This document shows positions 7,784 through 15,609 of a stretch of 46,711 nucleotides of DNA, piece after piece. The stretch covers positions 1 through 46,711 of the forward strand of contig JAIXVP010000368.1 of the NCBI GenBank assembly GCA_027482905.1, written 5' to 3'. Positions within the stretch are counted from its first letter, which is position 1; every line of letters begins with the position of its first letter. The translations under genes and the position numbers were made by a program. A model generated the notes under the pieces. The model saw nothing but the letters and a program-made list of their open reading frames with translations. It was not told the DNA's origin and did no database searches. The DNA comes from Opitutaceae bacterium. GTDB lineage: Bacteria > Verrucomicrobiota > Verrucomicrobiia > Opitutales > Opitutaceae.

Positions 7784-9445
7784 ATGCTCCAGACCCTGCG
7801 CATCCGAAACCTCGCCCTGTTGGAGGAGGTCGCCCTCGAATTCGAGTCGGGCTTCACGGTCGTCACGGGCGAGACCGGCGCGGGCAAGAGCATCCTCCTC
7901 GGCGCCCTCGGCCTGCTCGCCGGCGAACGCGCCGACAAAACCATCATCCGCCAAGGCGCCGCCGCCTGCGAAGTCGAGGCGGCGCTTTATTTCCCCGATC
8001 CGGCCGCCATCGACGCCCTGCTTGCCCAACTCGATCTGCCGCCCTGCGAAGACGGCCAACTCCTGCTGAAACGCAGTCTCCCCCGCGAAAAAGCACCGCG
8101 CATCACCGTGAACGGCGGCCTGGCCACCCTCGCCGCCCTGCAACGCCTCGGCGAACGCTGGATCGACTTCCACGGCCCGAGCGAACCACGCCGCCTGTTG
8201 AAGGAATCCTGCCAGCTGGAACTGCTCGACCTCTTCGCCCGCGACGAAACCGAACTCGCCGCCTACCACGCCGCCTACCAGGATTGGCGCAACCTCCTCG
8301 CCGAGCGCGCCCGTCTGACCGGCGAAACCAAGTTGTCCCCCGAGCAAGCCGCCTTCGTCGAGGCCCAGCTGGCCAAACTCGACGCCCTCGACCTTTCCGA
8401 GGAGGCCATCGCGACCCTCGAGCGTGATTTTTCCCGCCTGAACCGCGCCCAGGAACTCACCCGCCTCTGCGGCGGATTGGAAAACGGTCTCGCGGGCGAC
8501 GATGGCGTCACATCCCGCCTCGGCGCCCTCCTTCGCGAGGCCCACCAGCTCGAACAACTCGACCCCGCCAGCCGCCCGCTGACCGAGCGCCTCCACGCCG
8601 CCAGCATCGAACTGAACGACCTTGCGGAGGAACTGCGCGCCCTCGGCGGCGAATTCCATTTCGACCCCGAACAGGCCGAACGCGTTTCCCAGTCGATGTC
8701 CGCCTGGCTCGACGCCAAACGCCGCCACGGCCCCGATGTCGCCGCCGTGGCCGCCGCCCGCGACGAACTCCGGCGCCGCCTGGAAATCCAGGGCGATCTG
8801 GAGGGAGCCCTGGCCCGCCTCGACGGCCGTATCGCCGCCACCGAGGGCGCCGCGCGCGCCGCCGCCCGCCCGCTGCGGGCCGCCCGCACCAAGGGCGCCG
8901 AGGCCCTCGCCCGCGCCGGCGCCGCCGGCATCGCCCGCCTGGGTTTCAAAAAGGCCGAATTCCTCGTCCGCGTCGTCCCGCTCGACGACCTAGGGCCCCA
9001 CGGCGATTGCGCGGTCGAGTTTCTGTTCTCGCCCAACGTCGGCGAGGCGCCCCTGCCCCTCTCGCGCATCGCGTCCAGCGGCGAACTCGCGCGCGTCATG
9101 CTCGCGCTGAAGACCGTGCTGGCCGACCTCGACGGCGTGCCCGTGCTGGTTTTCGACGAGGTCGACGCCAACGTCGGCGGCGAAATCGGCCGCGTGGTCG
9201 GCGAACAGATGGCCGGTATCGCCCGCGGCCACCAAGTGCTCTGCGTCACCCACCTGCCCCAGGTCGCCGGCCTCGGCGACAGCCACCTGCTGGTGGAAAA
9301 GGACCAGTCCGGCGAACGCGCCGTCGTGCGCATCGCCCCCATCCACGCCGACCGCGCCACCCGCGTCGGCGAACTCGCCCGCATGCTCGGCGACCGCCAC
9401 GCAAAAAGCGCCCGCCAACACGCGGAGGAGTTGCTCAAGCCCTGA
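7784..9445 (+). CDS. recN: DNA repair protein RecN
   Basis: A 553-residue SMC-like ATPase acting in double-strand-break repair. Its length matches the family (about 550). The N-terminal ATPase half opens MLQTLRIRNLALLEEVALEF and has Walker A GETGAGKS at about residue 29. A central coiled coil spans about 170-370. The C-terminal half carries the signature RIASSGELARVMLALK, the Walker B VLVFDEVDANVGGEIG, and the RecN-typical VTHLPQVAGLGDSHLLVEK. The start is fixed by the conserved MLxxLxIxNxALIExxxLEF opening. No Shine-Dalgarno sequence is seen (CCACGCC precedes ATG). Confidence 0.97.
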   Translation: MLQTLRIRNLALLEEVALEFESGFTVVTGETGAGKSILLGALGLLAGERADKTIIRQGAAACEVEAALYFPDPAAIDALLAQLDLPPCEDGQLLLKRSLPREKAPRITVNGGLATLAALQRLGERWIDFHGPSEPRRLLKESCQLELLDLFARDETELAAYHAAYQDWRNLLAERARLTGETKLSPEQAAFVEAQLAKLDALDLSEEAIATLERDFSRLNRAQELTRLCGGLENGLAGDDGVTSRLGALLREAHQLEQLDPASRPLTERLHAASIELNDLAEELRALGGEFHFDPEQAERVSQSMSAWLDAKRRHGPDVAAVAAARDELRRRLEIQGDLEGALARLDGRIAATEGAARAAARPLRAARTKGAEALARAGAAGIARLGFKKAEFLVRVVPLDDLGPHGDCAVEFLFSPNVGEAPLPLSRIASSGELARVMLALKTVLADLDGVPVLVFDEVDANVGGEIGRVVGEQMAGIARGHQVLCVTHLPQVAGLGDSHLLVEKDQSGERAVVRIAPIHADRATRVGELARMLGDRHAKSARQHAEELLKP

Positions 9446-9501
9446 TTCGGGGCGCTCGTGGAGGGTTCTTGATCGCCCGCCTGACCTTCCTCGAGGGCAC
9501 T

Positions 9502-9513
9502 GATGGCGCCATC
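9502..9513. promoter_or_regulatory. 12-bp palindrome in the recN-AraC intergenic region
   Basis: GATGGCGCCATC is a perfect 12-bp palindrome, about 154 nt upstream of the AraC-type regulator start and 57 nt after recN. It could be an operator. No clear -35/-10 pair can be placed next to it. Confidence 0.25.
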
Positions 9514-9627
9514 GCGGAGTTTGACGTAACATCCGATTCCCTTGCGCGGTCACCCATCGAGCAACCTGTTACACGAGGCAAATCGAACCGAAATTCGCTT
9601 CCGCGACTCCCTTGGGTATTCCTCCTA

Positions 9628-9661
9628 GACCGCAAAGACCAAAGCCGCCCATGATGCGGTC
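9628..9661 (+). promoter_or_regulatory. Inverted repeat directly before the AraC-type regulator start
   Basis: GACCGCA (9628-9634) and TGCGGTC (9655-9661) are perfect 7-nt inverted arms separated by 20 nt, ending five bases before the ATG at 9667. The site could be bound by the regulator itself, or could fold in the transcript and mask initiation. Confidence 0.35.
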
Positions 9662-9666
9662 GCGCC

Positions 9667-10572
9667 ATGCCCTCGAACGAATCCTCTCTCCTTCATATCG
9701 CCCGGCTCGGCGTGGGCTGGGAACACGACGCCAGCTTCGTCATCGACCGCCCCGGCACCGGCGATTTTTTGTTCATCCACTTTACCCGCCCGGCGATCGT
9801 CACCTTGGAGGACGGTCCGGTTCACGCGCCGGCCAATAGCTGCATCCTCTACACGCCGGACCACCACCAAAACTATCGCGGCGACGGCTGCGGCCTCTCC
9901 GACAACTGGATTCATTTCCTCGGCGACTCCGCCGAGACGCTCGCCCATCGGCACGCCATCCCGCTCAACCGCCTTTTCCGTCTCGCCCAGTCCGGTTTCG
10001 TGCCCGCCTTGATCAACGAGATGCGCACCGAGATCCACCGCAAGGACCCGCATTACGAAGAGGTGGTCGACCTCCTGCTTCGTCAGCTCTTCCTGCTTCT
10101 GCAACGCCACATCGAACTCGCAGACCGCAAACGCTTGAGCGGGCGCCAGGCCGAGCTCGCGGTGCTCATCGGAGAGCTCCAAGCGAACGTCCTCGGCACC
10201 CTCGACCACCCCTGGACCATCCAGGAAATGGCCCGGGCGGTCCACCTCAGCCGCTCCCGTTTCATGGGCCTCTACCGCGAGTTCTACGGCGTTTCGCCGA
10301 TCGAGGACCTGATCCGGGCCCGCATCAAACACGCCCAGTGGCTGCTCAGCGCCACCACGCTCTCCGTGGGTCAGGTCGCCGACGAATGCGGGTTCGGCAG
10401 CCTCTACCACTTCAGCCGCCTGTTCAAAAAACGCGTCGGCTCCTCCCCTTCGGATTTCGCCTCCAAATTCGGCAAATCCACCTCCCTCACCTGGGGACGC
10501 AACGAAACCATCGCCGACCAGGAGGTGTCGTTTCCTTTTGTGCTCCCTCCCAAAAACGACCCTCGCCACTGA
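9667..10572 (+). CDS. AraC-family transcriptional regulator
   Basis: A 301-residue regulator. The N-terminal 160 residues form the cupin-like effector domain (FLFIHFTRPAIVTLEDGPVH, then CILYTPDHHQNYRGDG). The C-terminal 90 residues carry two helix-turn-helix motifs: TIQEMARAVHLSRSRFMGLY and VGQVADECGFGSLYHFSRLF, the second being the standard AraC signature ending KKRVGSSPSDF. It is the first gene of the pectin locus, co-directional with the GH43 gene 107 nt downstream. A role as sugar-responsive activator of the hydrolase run is likely from context. The effector could be arabinose, rhamnose or galacturonate-derived, which the sequence cannot decide. The roughly 30-residue tail after the HTH is unassigned. 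Confidence 0.95.
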   Translation: MPSNESSLLHIARLGVGWEHDASFVIDRPGTGDFLFIHFTRPAIVTLEDGPVHAPANSCILYTPDHHQNYRGDGCGLSDNWIHFLGDSAETLAHRHAIPLNRLFRLAQSGFVPALINEMRTEIHRKDPHYEEVVDLLLRQLFLLLQRHIELADRKRLSGRQAELAVLIGELQANVLGTLDHPWTIQEMARAVHLSRSRFMGLYREFYGVSPIEDLIRARIKHAQWLLSATTLSVGQVADECGFGSLYHFSRLFKKRVGSSPSDFASKFGKSTSLTWGRNETIADQEVSFPFVLPPKNDPRH

Positions 10573-10679
10573 GCCGCGACCCGCGCGCGTTTGCCCCTTC
10601 CAACCGACCCTTTGCCCAAAACACCCGCCGCCCCGCATTCGCGTTGTCCCCGGCGCCCCGGCCTTTTCCAACCCCTGCC

Positions 10680-11717
10680 ATGCCCATCCCCTCCCTGCTC
10701 ACTCCCCGCATTCTCTTTCTCTCGCTGTCCCTTGCCGTGAACGCACTCGCCTCCCTCCCGCCCGCCGTAGTTGCAACCGCCCCGGCCACCCCCGCCGTCT
10801 GGAGTAATCCGCTCGTGCGCCATCGCGCCGACCCTTGGGTCTGCCGCGACGAGGACGGCCGCTATCTTTTCACCGCCACCGCGCCGGAATACGACCGCAT
10901 CGAGCTGCGCCGGGCCGACACCCTCGCCGGCCTCGGCGCCGCCGAATCCGTCGTGATCTGGCGCAAACCGGCCTCCGGCCCCGCCAGCCACCACATCTGG
11001 GCCCCCGAGCTCCACCAGATCGACGGCAAGTGGTATGTCTACTTCGCCGCCGGCCGCGCCGACGCCATCTGGGCCATCCGCATCTACGTGCTGGAGTGCG
11101 CCGCCGCCGATCCGCTCGCCGGCCCGTGGGTCGAAAAGGGCCGACTGGTCACCCACCTGGACTCCTTCTCCCTCGACGCCACCACGTTCTCGCACCGCGG
11201 CGTCCGCTATCTCGCCTGGGCCCAGCACGACCCCGCCATCGGCGGCAACACCAACCTCTACCTCGCCCCTCTCGCCAACCCCTGGACGCTGGGCGGCGCG
11301 CCCGTGCTGCTCTCCAAGCCCGACTTCGCCTGGGAGACCGCCGGCTTCCGCGTGAACGAGGGCCCCGCCGTCCTCGTCCGCCACGGCCGCGTCTGGCTCG
11401 CCTACTCCGCCAGCGCCACCGACGCGAACTACTGCCTCGGCCTCCTCTCCGCCGACGAAAACGCCGACCTGCTCGACCCGTCCGCGTGGAAAAAATCCCC
11501 CGTCCCCGTGCTCGCCACCTCGGATTCGGCCCGCGTCTACGGCCCCGGCCACAACAGCTTCACCACCCTGCCCGACGGCCGCGACGTCCTCGTGTATCAC
11601 GCCCGCGACTACCGCGACATCGCCGGCGATCCCCTGAACAACCCCGACCGACACACCCGCGCCGCGGTGTTGTCCTGGCGACCCGACGGGACCCCCGCGT
11701 TCGATTTCGGACCCTGA
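10680..11717 (+). CDS. Secreted GH43 glycosidase, probable alpha-L-arabinofuranosidase
   Basis: A 345-residue five-bladed propeller enzyme of family GH43, which hydrolyses arabinose or xylose linkages. The signal peptide is residues 1-24 (ILFLSLSLAVNALAS). The catalytic triad can be placed: base Asp51 in HRADPWV, pKa-modulating Asp166 in SLDATTF, and acid Glu227 in NEGPAV. The stretch TAPEYDRIELRRADTLAGLG and HIWAPELHQIDGKWYVYFAA are family hallmarks. The ATG at 10680 is chosen because it opens the signal peptide; the frame upstream overlaps the regulator gene. The substrate is inferred as arabinan side chains because PL4, GH51 and GH146 neighbours follow in the same direction. Confidence 0.93.
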   Translation: MPIPSLLTPRILFLSLSLAVNALASLPPAVVATAPATPAVWSNPLVRHRADPWVCRDEDGRYLFTATAPEYDRIELRRADTLAGLGAAESVVIWRKPASGPASHHIWAPELHQIDGKWYVYFAAGRADAIWAIRIYVLECAAADPLAGPWVEKGRLVTHLDSFSLDATTFSHRGVRYLAWAQHDPAIGGNTNLYLAPLANPWTLGGAPVLLSKPDFAWETAGFRVNEGPAVLVRHGRVWLAYSASATDANYCLGLLSADENADLLDPSAWKKSPVPVLATSDSARVYGPGHNSFTTLPDGRDVLVYHARDYRDIAGDPLNNPDRHTRAAVLSWRPDGTPAFDFGP

Positions 11718-11763
11718 GCCTGGCGACGCCCGCCTTCGCCGTTCCGCGCGTCGCCGCCCCCCG

Positions 11764-13593
11764 ATGAACCTTCCTCGCGGACGACTCGTCCTCTGGATGC
11801 TTTGCCTGTTTCCCGCCGGTCTCCGCGCGGCCGGGGCGCAACCCGCCCCCGTGACCGTCACGCACCAGGCCGACCGCGTTGTTTTGGCCAACGGCCTCGT
11901 GACCGCCGAGCTCGCCCTGAAAAACGGCGACCTGCTATCGTTTCGACTCGGCGACCGCGAACTCCTCTCCGAGCCAGGCTACCTCGACTGGCATGACGGC
12001 CGGCAACACCGCCTCGCCTCCGCCGCCCTGGAGCTGCGGTCCGACCCCGCCACAGCGCCCGACGGCCGCGCCGAGATCGCATTTTCCCAGTCTTGGTCGC
12101 GCGCCGAACGCTCCGCCCCGCTCGATGTCTCGCTCCACTACGTGCTGCGGCCGGGCGAGACCGCCCTGCGCCAGTTCGCCGTCTTCCGCCACCCGGCCGA
12201 CTACCCCGCCGGGGGCTTCGGGCAATCGCGCTTCGTGCTGCGCGTGAACGAGGGCTGGTTCGACACCATATCGGTCGACGACTCGCGCACCCGCCTCCTG
12301 CCGCCCGGCGCGACCCCGTCGGAAGTCGTCGGACCGAAGGAGTCGATGCGCTTCACCGCCGGTCCGTTCGCGGGCGAGATCACCGACAAATACCACTATT
12401 TCACCGAGTCCGGCGGCCACTTTTTCCACGGCTGGATGGGCTCCACGTCCGGCCTCGGGCTGTGGTTCGTCTACGGCTCGACCGAGGACCAAAACGGCGG
12501 CCCCACCCGTCAGCACAACACCGCCCACTGGCCGCGCATGCTGTTGAAAATTCTCTCCTGCGGACACTACGGCGCCCCCGGCGTCTCGATCCCCGCCGGC
12601 CAGGCGTGGAAAAAAGTCTACGGTCCCTGGGCGCTCTACGCCAACGCGGCCGCCACCCCCGCCGCCCTGCGCGCCGACGCCGGTCGCCAGGCCGAGGCGG
12701 AACGAAACGCCTTTCCGCCCGCCTGGCTGAACCACCCCGCCTTCCCGCCCGCCGCCGGGCGCGGTGCGGTCTCCGGCCGCCTCGTGGTGCGCGACACCCA
12801 CGCGCCGGATCAAACCGCCGCCGGCGCCTGGGTAGGTCTCGCCGAGCCCGCCCCCGACTGGCAGGCGCAATCCCTGGACTACCAACCCTGGGTTCGCGCC
12901 GACGCCGACGGCCGATTCGCCCTCCGCGCCGTCCGCCCCGGACGCTACACCCTCTTCGCATTCGTGCCCGGCGTGCTCGACGAATTCCGCCGCGACGACG
13001 TCGAGGTGACCGCCGCCGGCGAACTTGCGCTCGGCGAACTCGAATGGCGTCCCGTGCGCCGCGGGCGCCCGCTCTGGCAGATCGGCGTCCCCGACCGTTC
13101 CGCCGCCGAGTTCCGCCACGGCGACGAGCCCCGCCGCTGGGGTCGCTGGCTCGACTACGCCCGCGACTTCCCCGCCGACGTAGACTTCACCATCGGCCGC
13201 AGCGATCCCCGCCTCGACTGGAACTTCGCCCAGGGCACGCGACCCGGCCCCGGCGGCGAGGGCTGGGTCGGCACCACCTGGCGGGTTCGTTTCGAAGCGC
13301 CCGCCCCCGCCCCGACCGACGGCGAGGCCGTGCTGCGCCTCGCCTTCGCGGCCGCCCACAACGCCAGCCTGCGCGTGCTCCTCGACGGGAAATTGCTCGG
13401 CGAGAAACGCGGCTTCGGCTCGGACAACGCCCTCGCCCGCGCCGGCGTGCACGGCCGGTATTCCACCTGGGACGTCGCCTTCCCCGCCCGCCTCCTCTCC
13501 CCGGGACCGCACGTGCTTTCCCTCGAACAAAGCGCCGGCGGCGCCCCGTTCAAAAATGTGATGTATGACTGCCTCCGTCTGGAAACGCCGTAA
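11764..13593 (+). CDS. Rhamnogalacturonan lyase, family PL4
   Basis: A 609-residue secreted enzyme that cleaves the rhamnose-galacturonate backbone of rhamnogalacturonan I by beta-elimination. A signal peptide covers about residues 1-24. The N-terminal catalytic beta-sandwich runs to about residue 325 (ITDKYHYFTESGGHFFHGWM and GLWFVYGSTEDQNGGPTRQH). A fibronectin-like middle domain follows, about 335-430 (GAVSGRLVVRDTH, with GRYTLFAFVPGVLDEF). The C-terminal carbohydrate-binding jelly roll spans about 435-609, opening LWQIGVPDRSAAEFRHGD, a strong PL4 marker. The Lys and His used by the fungal RGL4 enzyme cannot be assigned with certainty here. It lies 46 nt after the GH43 gene and 24 nt before the GH51 gene. 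Confidence 0.9.
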   Translation: MNLPRGRLVLWMLCLFPAGLRAAGAQPAPVTVTHQADRVVLANGLVTAELALKNGDLLSFRLGDRELLSEPGYLDWHDGRQHRLASAALELRSDPATAPDGRAEIAFSQSWSRAERSAPLDVSLHYVLRPGETALRQFAVFRHPADYPAGGFGQSRFVLRVNEGWFDTISVDDSRTRLLPPGATPSEVVGPKESMRFTAGPFAGEITDKYHYFTESGGHFFHGWMGSTSGLGLWFVYGSTEDQNGGPTRQHNTAHWPRMLLKILSCGHYGAPGVSIPAGQAWKKVYGPWALYANAAATPAALRADAGRQAEAERNAFPPAWLNHPAFPPAAGRGAVSGRLVVRDTHAPDQTAAGAWVGLAEPAPDWQAQSLDYQPWVRADADGRFALRAVRPGRYTLFAFVPGVLDEFRRDDVEVTAAGELALGELEWRPVRRGRPLWQIGVPDRSAAEFRHGDEPRRWGRWLDYARDFPADVDFTIGRSDPRLDWNFAQGTRPGPGGEGWVGTTWRVRFEAPAPAPTDGEAVLRLAFAAAHNASLRVLLDGKLLGEKRGFGSDNALARAGVHGRYSTWDVAFPARLLSPGPHVLSLEQSAGGAPFKNVMYDCLRLETP

Positions 13594-13617
13594 CGTCTCG
13601 CCGCCCCCGTTCCCTCC

Positions 13618-15609
13618 ATGTCCACCCCGCCCTTTCTTTCCCTGCCCCTCGCCCTGCTGGCCTTCGCGACGGCGGCCGCGTCGCCCGCCACGGCCGCGTT
13701 GATCCTGAAGGTGGACACCTCCGCGCCCGGCAAACCGATCGGCACCGACCTCGTCGGCGTCTTCTTCGAGGACATCAACTACTCCGCCGACGGAGGTCTC
13801 TACGCCGAACTGATCCAGAATCGCTCCTTCGAATACTCCCCTCTGGCGCGGCGCGAATGGACCAATCTCACCGCGTGGGAACTGGCCCCGCGCGGCGGGC
13901 GAGGCGAACTCGATGTGGACGGCGCCTTCCCCCTGCACCCGAACAATCCCCACTACGCCGTGCTCTCGGTGCGTGATGGAGGCGAGGTGGCCCTGATCAA
14001 CGACGGCTTCGACGGCGTCGCCCTGCGCGCCGGCGAAAACTACCGGCTGTCGTTCTTCGCCCGGCGCCTCTACGCCGGCGGCCGCTGGGACGGGCAAAAA
14101 TCCGCCTCCCCGCTACCCCTCGTCGCCCGCCTCGAGACCCGCGACGGCGCCGTGCTCGCCGAACAGCACTTCTCCATCGCCGAGGACGCCTGGGTGAAGT
14201 TGTCCGCCACCCTTACACCCACCGCCACCGCCCCGGCCGCCCGGCTCGTGCTCATCGCGCGCGAACGCGGCGGCCTCGCGCTCGACGAAGTCTCGCTCTT
14301 CCCCGCCAAAACCTTCCGCGATCGCCCGAACGGCCTCCGCGCCGATCTCGCCCAGGCCATCGCCGACCTGCGCCCGCGTTTTGTCCGTTTCCCCGGCGGC
14401 TGCCTCGTCCACGGCGACGGCATTCCGAATTTCTACCGTTGGAAGGACACCATCGGCCCCGTCGAGCAGCGCCGCCAGCAGGCCAACCTCTGGGGCTACC
14501 ACCAGACCGTCGGCCTCGGCTATTTCGAGTATTTCCAATTTTGCGAGGACATCGGCGCCCGCCCCCTGCCCGTCGTGCCCGCCGGCGTCAGTTGCCAGAA
14601 CTCCGGCCACACCGGCGGCACCGGCCAGCAATGCCTGCCCCTCGCCGACATGGACGCCTACATCCAGGACGTGCTCGACCTCGTCGAGTGGGCCAACGGC
14701 CCCGTCACCTCGACCTGGGGCGCGAAACGCGCCGCCGCCGGCCATCCGGAGCCCTTCGACCTGAAATACCTCGGCGTGGGCAACGAGGACCGCATCACGC
14801 CCGGCTTCCGCGAACGCTTCGAGTTGATCCAGCGCGCCGTCCAGGCCCGCCACCCCGAGATTGTCGTGATCGGCACGGTGGGCCCCGCGCCCGACGGCGA
14901 GGACTTCGAGCGCGGTTGGCGCATAGCGGACGAGCTGAAGGTGCCCATGGTCGACGAACACTACTACAAATCGCCCGGCTGGTTCTGGGACAACCTCGCC
15001 CGCTACGACGCCTACGACCGATCGCGCGCCCAAGTCTACGTCGGCGAATACGCCGCCCACGACGACAATCGTCGCTCCACCCTGCGCGCCGCCCTCGCGG
15101 AGGCCGCTCACCTCACCGCCCTCGAACGCAACGGCGACGTGGTCGCCCTCGCCTCCTACGCCCCTCTCCTCGCCAAACGCGGCCGCACCCAGTGGAGCCC
15201 CGACCTGATCTACTTCGACAACACCGGCGTCTACCCGACCCTCAGCTACGAGGTGCAGAGGCTGTTCGGCAACAACGCCGTCGCGACCGTGCTGCCCGCC
15301 ACCCTGTCCGACGCGCCCGCCGCGCTCGCGTTTTCCACCGCCCGCGACACCGCCGGCGATCTCGTGCTGAAACTGGTCAACGGCTCCGCCGCTCCCCGCC
15401 CGCTGCGCATCGAGCTCGCCGGCTTCGCCCGAGCCTCCGCCCCGGCCTCGCTTTCCGTGCTCGCCCACCCCGACGCCGGAGTCGCCAACGAGGACGGCCG
15501 CCCGCCCGCCGCCGCCACGCGCACCGAAGGCATCGTCGTCGCGCCCGCCTTCGAACACGTTCTGCCCGCCCACTCCCTCACCATCATCCGCATCCCCTCC
15601 GCCCCGTGA
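13618..15609 (+). CDS. Alpha-L-arabinofuranosidase, family GH51
   Basis: A 663-residue secreted enzyme removing terminal alpha-L-arabinofuranose from arabinan and arabinogalactan. A signal peptide covers residues 1-27. The mature protein starts LILKVDTSAPGKPIGTDLVG, the usual GH51 opening. A CBM4/9-like insert lies at about 80-230. The TIM barrel carries acid/base Glu390 in GVGNED and nucleophile Glu477 in YVGEYAAHD. The C-terminal beta-domain spans about 545-663. The stop codon overlaps the GTG start of the next gene (GTGA), implying coupled translation. Confidence 0.95.
   Translation: MSTPPFLSLPLALLAFATAAASPATAALILKVDTSAPGKPIGTDLVGVFFEDINYSADGGLYAELIQNRSFEYSPLARREWTNLTAWELAPRGGRGELDVDGAFPLHPNNPHYAVLSVRDGGEVALINDGFDGVALRAGENYRLSFFARRLYAGGRWDGQKSASPLPLVARLETRDGAVLAEQHFSIAEDAWVKLSATLTPTATAPAARLVLIARERGGLALDEVSLFPAKTFRDRPNGLRADLAQAIADLRPRFVRFPGGCLVHGDGIPNFYRWKDTIGPVEQRRQQANLWGYHQTVGLGYFEYFQFCEDIGARPLPVVPAGVSCQNSGHTGGTGQQCLPLADMDAYIQDVLDLVEWANGPVTSTWGAKRAAAGHPEPFDLKYLGVGNEDRITPGFRERFELIQRAVQARHPEIVVIGTVGPAPDGEDFERGWRIADELKVPMVDEHYYKSPGWFWDNLARYDAYDRSRAQVYVGEYAAHDDNRRSTLRAALAEAAHLTALERNGDVVALASYAPLLAKRGRTQWSPDLIYFDNTGVYPTLSYEVQRLFGNNAVATVLPATLSDAPAALAFSTARDTAGDLVLKLVNGSAAPRPLRIELAGFARASAPASLSVLAHPDAGVANEDGRPPAAATRTEGIVVAPAFEHVLPAHSLTIIRIPSAP

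Noticed and set aside
11935-14097. 720-codon open frame on the minus strand across the PL4/GH51 genes
   Set aside because: Antisense shadow of high-GC genes. It is Gly/Ala/Val/Arg-rich with no family motif, and the plus-strand genes have full catalytic signatures.
14439-15605. 389-codon upstream extension of the GH35 frame
   Set aside because: Arg/Pro-rich shadow of GH51; the GTG at 15606 opens a proper signal peptide.
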